A DNA stretch of 64,000 nucleotides from an uncultured Flavobacteriales bacterium (GTDB lineage Bacteria; Bacteroidota; Bacteroidia; Flavobacteriales; Flavobacteriaceae). Position 1 is the first letter of the stretch; each line of letters begins with the position of its first letter. Location: NCBI GenBank assembly GCA_913058295.1, contig CAJXRD010000001.1, forward strand, positions 62,001-126,000. Direction: 5' to 3'. This document shows positions 16,108 to 24,826 of the stretch, piece after piece. The notes under the pieces were generated by a model that worked only from the letters and a program-made list of their open reading frames with translations, did not search any database and was not told where the DNA came from. Made by a program: the position numbers and the translations under genes.

Positions 16108-16983
16108 ATGAAAAAATATACATCTTTAGGAGAATTAATTATAGATTTCCGAAGCTTGAACAACACATCACAAGCAGATCTTGCCGCAAAATTTGATGTA
16201 GATATTCGCACTATTATTAGGTGGGAAAAAAACGAAACCTTATTAAAACCCGATAAGGAAGAAGAAATGGTAAACATTACTTTTATCCCATATCAAGTTA
16301 TTCGTAATTTAAACGCACCAGTTTCCATACCAATATATTATGATTTTGATTTAAGAAAATATTCTTTAAGCGAATTATCAAATGAATTGCCAGACCCAAA
16401 CTGGATGAAATCTAAAATGGAGTATGGTACAGAAAGGCTAAGAGCTATAAAACATGATTCAGATATAGAAGATATTATTAAATGTTCATTAGTTCAAAAA
16501 CACATTTCAAAACCAATTCGAAAGGACTTAATTTATAAAGCTATTGAATTTCTTCCTGAATTAAACTTAATTATTTTTGACACCTCTGGTTATTATTCTG
16601 GACATTGTGTTTTTTTTCCTTTAAGCCAAAAGACTTATCAAAAAATTAGAAACAAAACACTTAAAGAAGAAGACTTGTCTGAACACAACTTTGTGAATTA
16701 TAAAAACGAAGAAACCCCTGTGTTTTATGCATATGATATTAATGCAGATTGTAATGAAAACATTTATTATATAACAGGAGCGATCATGAAGTTTCTTAAA
16801 GAACTGTCAAATAAAAAACATTTATTCGCTAGTTATACCTCGAGACATGATACTTATGAAATAAATGAAAAATTGGGCGCCACTATGGTGTGGGAAGATA
16901 AACAAGAACAAGCTAAAATAAAAAGTAAAGCACCCCCAAGACTTTATGAACATAATTTTACTGCATTTTTAGAAAGCAAATAA
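16108..16983 (+). CDS. HTH (XRE-type) regulator with GNAT-like C-terminal domain, copy 1
   Basis: 291 residues. An N-terminal helix-turn-helix (about residues 18-60) has the pattern TSQADLAAKFDVDIRTIIRWEKNE of XRE/Cro-type DNA-binding domains. After a linker (70-125), the C-terminal half has a strand order resembling an acetyltransferase fold: ELNLIIFDTSGYYSGHCVFFPLS, then VFYAYDINAD, a helix AIMKFLKEL, and YTSRHDTYEINEKLG. This domain might sense an acyl-CoA or modify a partner; that is inference. The next gene is a paralogue 7 bp away. Divergent from the small unknown operon, with the palindrome box between them. Confidence 0.72.
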   Translation: MKKYTSLGELIIDFRSLNNTSQADLAAKFDVDIRTIIRWEKNETLLKPDKEEEMVNITFIPYQVIRNLNAPVSIPIYYDFDLRKYSLSELSNELPDPNWMKSKMEYGTERLRAIKHDSDIEDIIKCSLVQKHISKPIRKDLIYKAIEFLPELNLIIFDTSGYYSGHCVFFPLSQKTYQKIRNKTLKEEDLSEHNFVNYKNEETPVFYAYDINADCNENIYYITGAIMKFLKELSNKKHLFASYTSRHDTYEINEKLGATMVWEDKQEQAKIKSKAPPRLYEHNFTAFLESK

Positions 16984-16990
16984 TGGTCTA

Positions 16991-17863
16991 ATGAAAAAAT
17001 ACATCTCCTTAGGAGAGTTACTAATTGGTTTTCGAAACCTAAACAACATATCACAAGCAGATCTTGCAGCAAAATTTGATGTTGATATTCGTACAATTAT
17101 TAGGTGGGAAAAAAACGAAACCTTATTAAAATCTGAAAAGGAAGAGGAAATTGCAAACATAACTTTTATACCAAATCAGGTTATTAGAAATCTAAATACT
17201 ACGAATCCGATTCATACTTATTATGATTTTAACCTAAGAAAATATTCTCTATCACCTTTGTTTCAAAAACTACCTGAAGTAAGATGGATTAAAGAAAGTA
17301 TAGACAGTATTCACAATAATATAAGGCCCATACAAACCGAAAAAGATATTGAAAATATTATCAGATATACACAATTACAGGGGGATTCATTAAAATCAAT
17401 CTCTCGGCAATTAATACGAGAAACTGCAAGAATTTTTCCTGAACTTAATTTAATTGTAACGGATGTACTTGGGAATTATGCCGGTCATAGTTTATACTTT
17501 CCATTGAGTTTTGAAACCTATAAAAAAATTAAAAATCAAAAACTAATGGAAATTGATTTAACCATTAGTGATTTAGTAAATTATAAAATGCAAACTCCCC
17601 CGGTTTTTTATTGCCATAGTATAACGGCAGATTCAAACGAAAACTTTTTTATTATAATTGGGGCAGTCTTAAAGTTTTATAGGGACACTGCCATAGATAA
17701 AAACTATATTTATTCTATAATAACCTCTAGGCACGATTCGTACGACATGAACAAAAGTTTAGGAGTTGCTCTAATTTGGGAAGACCTCGATCAACAAAAA
17801 AAACTAAATTTAAAGGTCCCGCCAAGACTTTACGAAGGTAATTTCACAGAATTTTTAAAATAA
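16991..17863 (+). CDS. HTH (XRE-type) regulator with GNAT-like C-terminal domain, copy 2
   Basis: 290 residues, paralogue of the previous gene along its full length. The HTH part is the most conserved: SQADLAAKFDVDIRTIIRW is identical in both, and a 36-nt DNA stretch within it is also identical, which points to a recent duplication or gene conversion. The C-terminal domains have diverged but keep FPLS.TY.KI, ITADSNEN, SRHDSYDMNKSLG and the ending PPRLYEGNFTEFL. Probably co-transcribed with copy 1 and possibly forms a heterodimer with it. Ends at a strong bidirectional terminator. Confidence 0.72.
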   Translation: MKKYISLGELLIGFRNLNNISQADLAAKFDVDIRTIIRWEKNETLLKSEKEEEIANITFIPNQVIRNLNTTNPIHTYYDFNLRKYSLSPLFQKLPEVRWIKESIDSIHNNIRPIQTEKDIENIIRYTQLQGDSLKSISRQLIRETARIFPELNLIVTDVLGNYAGHSLYFPLSFETYKKIKNQKLMEIDLTISDLVNYKMQTPPVFYCHSITADSNENFFIIIGAVLKFYRDTAIDKNYIYSIITSRHDSYDMNKSLGVALIWEDLDQQKKLNLKVPPRLYEGNFTEFLK

Positions 17864-17903
17864 CAAAACCCTAAAAACTTATAAGGAAGCGTCTAGGGTT
17901 TTG
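17864..17903. terminator. Bidirectional terminator between HTH copy 2 and the M1 peptidase
   Basis: Perfect 10-bp stem CAAAACCCTA (17864-17873) with TAGGGTTTTG (17894-17903) and a 20-nt loop. It separates the convergent plus-strand HTH genes from the minus-strand peptidase. Confidence 0.7.
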
Positions 17904-17926
17904 GTTTTCTATTAGAAAAACAGAAG

Positions 17927-19729
17927 CTATTTCACAGTATAACTATTGTTTTCTAAATTAATATCTGCCATTAACTGAGAAGCATCTATAGTGATGCTTT
18001 TAACTTTTTTATTTTCTTCAATGGTAAAAGAGTAATTTGGATTTGCCCAAGCCCATCCAGTTAAAACAGTTCGGTCCTCAATTGAACTTGGTTTGTTTTT
18101 ACGCATCATTTGTAAAGGAACATAATAGGTTCCAACAGATCCATCTTCAAAAGTTACATTAATATCTAACGGCATTGGCATTAAACCAATACGTTCAAGT
18201 GAAACTGTAGTTTTGTTTCCTTCAGTTGTCACATTTTTAATTCCGTAATCTATAGTGTTTGTGGTCTGTGCAAAATCCATTAAGTACCAATCTAGTTCCG
18301 CTCCAGATACTTTTTCTGCAACACGAATAAAATCGTTTGGCGTTGGATGCTTAAATTTCCATTCGCTATAATAACGTTTAATAGTTTCGTCTAGGTTTTC
18401 TTTTCCTATAACATAGCCCAATTGAGCTAGAAAAACAGAACCTTTACTGTAGGCGTTAATTCCATAACCTTGATTAGTTAGATAGCGATCTGCATGAGTA
18501 CTTAAGGACTGCTCATTTCCGGTACTAACATTGTAATTATATCCACGATAAGAATTTGAAACAGGGTTTTCTTTGTTTTCTTCCATCACCTCATTCATAG
18601 CCCATCCCGAAATATAACTCGTAAACCCTTCGTCCATCCACTCATGTTTTAATTCATTTGTAGCTAACAAAAACTGAAACCAAGTATGTGCCATTTCATG
18701 CGCAGTAACGCCAATAAGACTGTTTAGTTTTCTTTCCCCAGTAATTAAAGTACACATTGCATACTCCATACCTCCATCACCACCTTGTATCACTGAGTAT
18801 TGCTTATAAGGATACTCACCAATATGAGTATTAAAATAAGTCAGTAAATCGGCTGTAATAGGCTGAAGTGCTTTCCAGTTTTCAAGAATCTCTGGATTAT
18901 TTTTATAGTAAAAATTTAAAGTTACCTCATTTGGTCCCTCAATACTGTCATGAATATATTCATTATCTGCTGCCCAAGTAAAATCATGAACATCTGGAGC
19001 ATTAAAATGCCAAGTTCTTGTTTTTCCTTTAGATTTTTTACCAAGACCATCTTTATCTCCATTTTGAAGATATCCAGTACCTCCAATGATATAATCTTTA
19101 TCCAACTTAATCTTTACATCAAAGTCTCCCCAAACGCCATGAAACTCACGACCTATATAAGAATCTGCATGCCAACCTTCGAAATCGTATTCCGCTAATT
19201 TTGGATACCATTGTGTCATGGAGTATGCTACACCTTCAGAACTATTTCTTCCAGAACGTCTAATTTGTAAAGGCACCTGTGCATCCCAATTCATATTAAA
19301 AACTGTGGAAGAACTAGGCGGAATTGGAGTGTTTAATGAAACTTCTAAAACTGTACCAACAATTTTATATTTTAATCCCTTCCCGTCTTGAGTAAGTTTT
19401 GTTGGTTTAATATAACCAATCTCTTCAGGAGAAAGTTTCGAAATTCGATCCCCAACTCTACCGTCTGGATCAGAAATAGTTAAAGACCTAACATCCATAT
19501 CACTTCCTGGCTGAAAAGCATTAAAGTATAAATGATAAAACACCCGATAAATAGTATCGGGTGAATTATTTGTATAGGTTAACTCTTGAGTTCCTTTATA
19601 TTGATGGGCTTCGACATCTAAATCGATTTCCATTTTATAATCAACCTTTTGTTGCCAATAACTAGTATTATTTTGTGCTGTAGCAATAGTAATAAAAAGG
19701 GCGAAAACGCCACCAATAAAAATTTTCAT
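17927..19729 (-). CDS. M1-family metallopeptidase (exported)
   Basis: A 600-residue zinc aminopeptidase-type enzyme with an N-terminal signal (first about 18 residues ending TATAQ), so periplasmic or secreted. The zinc site is HEMAHTW (residues 344-348) with the third ligand Glu367 in WMDEGF; the substrate-recognition loop reads GGMEYAM (319-325) in place of GAMEN. The N-terminal beta domain (30-230) is present; the long C-terminal helical domain is short, as in the Bacteroidota members. Probably trims peptides in the periplasm. 6 bp downstream of the S8 protease stop on the same strand. Confidence 0.9.
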   Translation of the reverse strand: MKIFIGGVFALFITIATAQNNTSYWQQKVDYKMEIDLDVEAHQYKGTQELTYTNNSPDTIYRVFYHLYFNAFQPGSDMDVRSLTISDPDGRVGDRISKLSPEEIGYIKPTKLTQDGKGLKYKIVGTVLEVSLNTPIPPSSSTVFNMNWDAQVPLQIRRSGRNSSEGVAYSMTQWYPKLAEYDFEGWHADSYIGREFHGVWGDFDVKIKLDKDYIIGGTGYLQNGDKDGLGKKSKGKTRTWHFNAPDVHDFTWAADNEYIHDSIEGPNEVTLNFYYKNNPEILENWKALQPITADLLTYFNTHIGEYPYKQYSVIQGGDGGMEYAMCTLITGERKLNSLIGVTAHEMAHTWFQFLLATNELKHEWMDEGFTSYISGWAMNEVMEENKENPVSNSYRGYNYNVSTGNEQSLSTHADRYLTNQGYGINAYSKGSVFLAQLGYVIGKENLDETIKRYYSEWKFKHPTPNDFIRVAEKVSGAELDWYLMDFAQTTNTIDYGIKNVTTEGNKTTVSLERIGLMPMPLDINVTFEDGSVGTYYVPLQMMRKNKPSSIEDRTVLTGWAWANPNYSFTIEENKKVKSITIDASQLMADINLENNSYTVK

Positions 19730-19735
19730 AGAGTA

Positions 19736-21400
19736 TTAAATTTTACTTGCCATAATTAAGGCGTTATATAAGTTTGCTGTATTACCAGATTTTGAAATAG
19801 CATCAAAAGGCTGAACATCTGTATCTTCTCCTCCTACAATAACTGGAGCTGAAGTATGTAATCCACTATCCATTAAAACTTGTTTTACTTGTGCCGCAGT
19901 TAGTTTTGGAAAATAAGAACGAATCATAGCAGCCATACCAGCTACATTAGGAGATGCCATTGAAGTTCCTTGTAAATACTTATAAGTACTCAATGGTGTA
20001 GTTGACCAAATCTTTACTCCAGGAGAAAATAAATCTACATTAGCAACACCATAGTTTGAAAACGTTGCAACCATTTCTTTACCATACTTATAATTTAAAG
20101 CACCAATTGAAAGGTAATTATCGCTAATTTCTTTACTAGTTCCCATATGGTCATTTGGATAATTTTCTGCTATATCAATATTCTTTCCATCATTTCCGGA
20201 AGCATGAACGATTAACACATCGTTTTTTGCAGCATATTTAATTGCATCCCAAACCCATTCAGGGTTTTGAGTATAGCTTTTTCCGAAACTAGCATTTATT
20301 ACTTTAGCCCCATTGTCAACCGCATAACGAATAGCCAATGCTACATCTTTATCATATTCATCACCATCTGGCACAGCACGAACTACCATAATTTCAGTGT
20401 TATGAGCAACACCATCCATACCAATACCGTTTCCTCTTTGTGCAGCAATAATTCCCGCTACATGAGTACCGTGCATCGCATCTTCTTTTTTAGGATCTGG
20501 ACCATCAACATCATTATTTCCGTAGTTGGTATCTGTAATATCATAAGGATTGTCACCTAATACCGATCTGAAGTCTTTCTCTACATTAAAGTGAGTGTCC
20601 ATTCTTCCCCCAAAATATTCTACTCCTCCATTTAATTGTTCAATAAGTTCAGGTATTGAACTACCATAACCTAACATTTGTGTAAGGATTCCTATTTGAA
20701 CTTTTTCTTTCTCATTAGGATTACTTATTGCTGCTAATTCTACAGCAGTATAATCTTCTTTTCCAACTTTTTTTGAAATGGTTCTATGTGCTGGTTTTAT
20801 TTCAGACAACATTTTACCATATCGTTCTTTATTTGAATTGGTTTGAACCGTTTCTGTATCAAGTTCTGCTTTTGCTTTCTGATACATTGCATATAAAGCC
20901 TTGTTTTCTTCGCTAATATCAGATTCCTTTTTTCCTGAAAATTGAGCATCATATCTTCTTATGATACGAGTAAACTCTAAATTTTCACCAACAATATCTC
21001 CAAGAAAATTCCAACCGTGAATATCATCTATGTATCCATTTTTATCATCATCAATACCGTTATTAGGAATCTCTCCTTTGTTTACCCAAATCACATTTTT
21101 AAGGTCTTCATGCTCAATGTCAATACCACTATCAATAACCGCAACGATAACATTAGTTCCTTTTATATTAGGAATAATCTCAGCATAAGCTCTATTTACA
21201 CTCATTCCAGGAATAGTGTCATTAGCTAAATCTGCATAAGACCAGGTCTTAAGCTGATCGCCTTCTACGGTAGCTACTTTTGAATGTTGACTTTCAATGT
21301 TTTTAAGAGGTGCTGTTGAAATAGGTGCAACACTACTACCACAACTTGCAAGAAATAATGCTGTTGAACCTGCAAAAAATAAGGATTTTAAATTTTTCAT
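19736..21400 (-). CDS. S8 (subtilisin-type) serine peptidase lipoprotein
   Basis: 554 residues. Lipoprotein signal with lipobox LASC at Cys20. Catalytic triad: Asp90 in AVIDSG, His313 in HGTHVAG, Ser480 in GTSMASP; oxyanion Asn403 in HASGND. The Asp-to-His distance is about 223 residues, against roughly 40-50 in plain subtilisins, because of an inserted lysine/glutamate-rich helical region (150-290). No secretion-system C-terminal sorting domain, so it stays on the membrane through the lipid. Forms a probable operon with the M1 peptidase, suggesting a peptide-degradation pair, and with the MBL gene upstream. Confidence 0.92.
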   Translation of the reverse strand: MKNLKSLFFAGSTALFLASCGSSVAPISTAPLKNIESQHSKVATVEGDQLKTWSYADLANDTIPGMSVNRAYAEIIPNIKGTNVIVAVIDSGIDIEHEDLKNVIWVNKGEIPNNGIDDDKNGYIDDIHGWNFLGDIVGENLEFTRIIRRYDAQFSGKKESDISEENKALYAMYQKAKAELDTETVQTNSNKERYGKMLSEIKPAHRTISKKVGKEDYTAVELAAISNPNEKEKVQIGILTQMLGYGSSIPELIEQLNGGVEYFGGRMDTHFNVEKDFRSVLGDNPYDITDTNYGNNDVDGPDPKKEDAMHGTHVAGIIAAQRGNGIGMDGVAHNTEIMVVRAVPDGDEYDKDVALAIRYAVDNGAKVINASFGKSYTQNPEWVWDAIKYAAKNDVLIVHASGNDGKNIDIAENYPNDHMGTSKEISDNYLSIGALNYKYGKEMVATFSNYGVANVDLFSPGVKIWSTTPLSTYKYLQGTSMASPNVAGMAAMIRSYFPKLTAAQVKQVLMDSGLHTSAPVIVGGEDTDVQPFDAISKSGNTANLYNALIMASKI

Positions 21401-21409
21401 TTTTTATAA

Positions 21410-22270
21410 TTAATTAAAGAATTCATTTATTGTAAAACACTCGTTTAGCCGAACTCCTTTTTCAGTATGTTTTACGGTAATAATTGGATTATGAGCATCG
21501 TGCTCTAAAAATAAATAGTAATTATTGTCGGCTGCCAAATTTAGAAATTTTTCTTTTTCCGGCATAGTTAATAAAGGTCTTGTATCGTATCCCATTACAA
21601 AAGGAAGAGGTAAATGCCCTGCGGTAGGTAATAAATCTGCCATAAAGACAAGAGTCTTTCCTTTGTAATTAATATGAGGTATCATTTGTTTTTCGGTATG
21701 GCCGTCTGCGAAGAAAATACCAAAATCTAATTCTTTTGCTTCGGAAAAATCTGAAACAGGATCTCCCACAAATTTTAATTGACCACTTTCTTCCATCGGA
21801 AGAATATTTTCAGTTAAAAAAGAAGCTTTTTCTCTTCGGTTTGGTTTTGTGGCCCAATCCCAATGTCTTTGATTGCTCCAATAGTTTGCATTTTTAAATG
21901 CCGGTTCGTAACCTGTTCGAGTATTATTCCACTGTACAGCCCCCCCACAATGATCAAAATGTAAATGTGTTAAAAACACATCGGTGATATCGTTTTTATG
22001 AAAACCATGTTTTTTTAAGGAATTTTCTATGGAATGGTCCCCCCAAGGAAAGTAATATCCATAAAATTTATCGGATTGCTTATTTCCCATTCCAGTGTCG
22101 ATAAGCGTTAGTCTGTCGCCATTCTCTATTAAAAGGCAACGCGCAGCAATATCAATCATATTCTTGGAATCTGCAGGATTTGTTCTAGACCAAAGAGATT
22201 TAGGTACTACGCCAAACATAGCGCCTCCATCCAACTTAAAATTTCCCGCTTCAATAGGGTATAAATTCAT
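21410..22270 (-). CDS. MBL-fold metallohydrolase
   Basis: 286 residues, cytoplasmic. The metal site is clear: THLHFDHCGG (HxHxDH), a later TEKQMIPH.. region with Asp in FADGH, and the final HDAHNP. Two-metal beta-lactamase fold. The specific activity is not evident; the length and the NYKGKTLVFMADLLPTAGHLPLPFVMGYDTRP stretch resemble quorum-quenching-type or general MBL hydrolases. 9 bp upstream of the S8 protease start, same strand. Confidence 0.85.
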   Translation of the reverse strand: MNLYPIEAGNFKLDGGAMFGVVPKSLWSRTNPADSKNMIDIAARCLLIENGDRLTLIDTGMGNKQSDKFYGYYFPWGDHSIENSLKKHGFHKNDITDVFLTHLHFDHCGGAVQWNNTRTGYEPAFKNANYWSNQRHWDWATKPNRREKASFLTENILPMEESGQLKFVGDPVSDFSEAKELDFGIFFADGHTEKQMIPHINYKGKTLVFMADLLPTAGHLPLPFVMGYDTRPLLTMPEKEKFLNLAADNNYYLFLEHDAHNPIITVKHTEKGVRLNECFTINEFFN

Positions 22271-22386
22271 AGGCCTGCAAAATAAGAAATCATGTTAAAT
22301 TATAAAGCATTGTTAAGGAATTATTATGACATGATTTAATCAATATATTATACCCATTGAAAAACCAAAATATTCTATAAAATGAT

Positions 22387-24621
22387 TTAAGAAATACCTT
22401 TAAGATTCATGTGTTTCAATAAATTAAGACCGAAGGTTAACATATTTTGAACTTCATCCGTTTTAGCGATATGTAGATATTTAAATATCATTAAAGCTTC
22501 TCCATTGCTTTCAATATGGTGAATTTCATTTTCTTCTAAAAAATGAATAAGGTCTTTAGTGAAAAATTCACGTATATCTTCTTCACTTTCTCCACTCAAT
22601 AAAAATTTATTAGAAAAATCTTTATTCTTTTTAAAGTTAATATCACCGTTAGCACCAGACAAGACTTTTACTTTATTAAAAATCTTATCAAATAAACCCT
22701 CTTTATCAATTATAAATTTAGGTATAGATGTAGGTAGTCGGATTATTTGGACAGTAGTTTGATAAACTTCAAGTGCCAACAACGCTCCTTCATCAAAAAC
22801 AATATCAGCTATTTCCCATTGTGCGTTATTCTCAACATCTAACCCCTGTAAGGAATTACTTTTCATTTCAATCGGACGTGAGTCAAAGAAATGGAAATTT
22901 CTTAAGTATGAAGTATTCCAATCCACCTCTCGTTCAAAAGACCAACCATTTAGGTTTGCCAATTTTTGTAATCGTATTTGTCGTTTTGAAATACGCTTCT
23001 TAATTCGACCAGTAACAATTTTTAGGGCTCTATTATGACTTGTTGAAGCAACATGATTGTCTAAACCAACAAGCCTTACTTCTCCACCAAAATCATCATG
23101 AATTCGTTTAAAATCAATAATATTCTCCATTATTGAAAGATCAACTAGTCGCGTTTGTGACATATCAATAATAACATTTGATCCATTAGGAATATCCTTA
23201 AGTAATTTATCTAACTTTAATGAATATAAAAAATTAGTAATTCCCTTTAACTTAACATCATAAGTCCCGTTCTCTAAATGATATACTTTTGATCCGGATT
23301 TATAAATCATTTTAAAAAACTGAATAAAACCGACCTTTGCTAATAACATTTGTAATACAAGAGTTACTAATATTCCTCCAATTATTCCATAAAGTAAATC
23401 TGTAAATAATGTTATTATAAGTGTTGAGCATAGAAATAATAACTGCTCTACTCCCTGATCATAGGCGTGTTTAAAAACTTTTGGGGAAGCTAATTTATAT
23501 CCTGTATGTACTAAGATTGCAGCTAATGCTGCCAGCGGGATACTCCTTAAAATTGGCGCTAAAATTAGCACAAAAAGAATTAATAATACCCCATGAAATA
23601 AATTCGACCACTTCGTTTTAGCTCCACTATTAACATTAACCGTACTTCTTACAATAACTGTAATAATCGGCAAGCCGCCTAAGGCACCTGAAACCATTGT
23701 ACTTAAGCCCACTCCGACTAAGTCTTTGTTTAAATTACTTGTGCGCTTAAAGGGATCTAATTTGTCTATGGCGCGAGCACTTGCCAAAGTAACTACAGAA
23801 CCAATAGTAGTAATTGACAATACAGTTAACCAAAAGGCACTAGAGCCTATCATTGCAAAATCTGGATGCATGATACTATCCAATGGATTATTTGGAATAT
23901 CTATAAGTAGTTTTGAGCCTATAGAATAATCATTCCCTAAAAAAGACAAGGTTTTTTCTGTAAAAAAATCAAAGCCAAAAACAAAAGGTAAGGCTATTAA
24001 TAACACCCACATTGGAGCTGGAATGATTCTAACAAACTTATAGTTTACCTTCTTATAAAAAATAAGAACCAAAACACCTAAAAAAGAAATTATAAAAACA
24101 AAAGGATTAATCTCTGGAAGCTTATAAATTACATCTAATAAGGTACCAATTATAGTGTCAGCATCAGACTTTGTCCCTAAAGCATAATGTATTTGTTTCG
24201 CAAAAATTATAACTCCAATTGCAGCCAAAATCCCATGCAATACCGAAGAAGGCAACAATTTAGCAAACCTGCCCATTTTAAAAAGCCCCAGAAGAGTTAA
24301 TATACCTCCTGAAACTACCACAGCTCCTAATACATAATTAATATTCCCGTCTAAGCCAGCAAGTCCTCCCAATATAGCCGCAATCAAAGCCGCTCCTGGA
24401 CCATTAATAGATAAGTTAGATCCTCTGAAAAAAGTAGTTACTACTCCTCCTATGATAGCAGATAATACGCCAGCCATAGGAGAAAACCCTGATGCCACAG
24501 CAATTCCCAAGGCCAATGGCAAAGCAACCAATGACACACTTATTGCCGCAGAAAAGTCGCTTCTCCAATTTTCTTTTAGTCCTTTAAAGCCTGTGGATGG
24601 GATTTGGTTGTTAATTTTCAT
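22387..24621 (-). CDS. SulP-family anion transporter with STAS and extra C-terminal domain
   Basis: 744 residues. The first about 420 residues form the SulP membrane domain, starting with RSDFSAAISVSLVALPLALGIAVASGFSPMAG and continuing with SINGPGAALIAAILGG. STAS follows (about 430-540; IDMSQTRLVDLSIMENI with the phosphorylatable-loop region). About 200 further residues form an extra soluble domain (FEREVDWN, FFDSRPIE, WEIADIVFDEGALLALEVYQ). Substrate may be sulfate or bicarbonate; none of the usual operon partners are beside it. The gap to the MBL gene is 116 bp. Confidence 0.88.
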   Translation of the reverse strand: MKINNQIPSTGFKGLKENWRSDFSAAISVSLVALPLALGIAVASGFSPMAGVLSAIIGGVVTTFFRGSNLSINGPGAALIAAILGGLAGLDGNINYVLGAVVVSGGILTLLGLFKMGRFAKLLPSSVLHGILAAIGVIIFAKQIHYALGTKSDADTIIGTLLDVIYKLPEINPFVFIISFLGVLVLIFYKKVNYKFVRIIPAPMWVLLIALPFVFGFDFFTEKTLSFLGNDYSIGSKLLIDIPNNPLDSIMHPDFAMIGSSAFWLTVLSITTIGSVVTLASARAIDKLDPFKRTSNLNKDLVGVGLSTMVSGALGGLPIITVIVRSTVNVNSGAKTKWSNLFHGVLLILFVLILAPILRSIPLAALAAILVHTGYKLASPKVFKHAYDQGVEQLLFLCSTLIITLFTDLLYGIIGGILVTLVLQMLLAKVGFIQFFKMIYKSGSKVYHLENGTYDVKLKGITNFLYSLKLDKLLKDIPNGSNVIIDMSQTRLVDLSIMENIIDFKRIHDDFGGEVRLVGLDNHVASTSHNRALKIVTGRIKKRISKRQIRLQKLANLNGWSFEREVDWNTSYLRNFHFFDSRPIEMKSNSLQGLDVENNAQWEIADIVFDEGALLALEVYQTTVQIIRLPTSIPKFIIDKEGLFDKIFNKVKVLSGANGDINFKKNKDFSNKFLLSGESEEDIREFFTKDLIHFLEENEIHHIESNGEALMIFKYLHIAKTDEVQNMLTFGLNLLKHMNLKGIS

Positions 24622-24826
24622 GGGCCTTAATATACATCTTTGTAGAAAAAAATGCCTTTATAAAAGTAAAACTTTTGTGCATCTTGTTTTATCAGAAACA
24701 AAACTTGGGTATTTAAGCTATCAAACTACTTGTTTAGGCTTTAATTAATAATGGGAAATTTAAAGGCAATTAAATTAATGTCCTACCAAATTAAATTAAT
24801 TAGTATTTTTAACACAAACTTTTTAA

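Noticed and set aside
16108-17863. HTH pair and small genes as a toxin-antitoxin locus
   Set aside because: Regulators are about 290 residues with a large second domain and the small genes show no toxin motif.
22327-22341. TGACATGATTTAATC upstream of the MBL hydrolase gene
   Set aside because: Only one half of the palindrome matches, and the nearest -7-like element is not at 31 nt.
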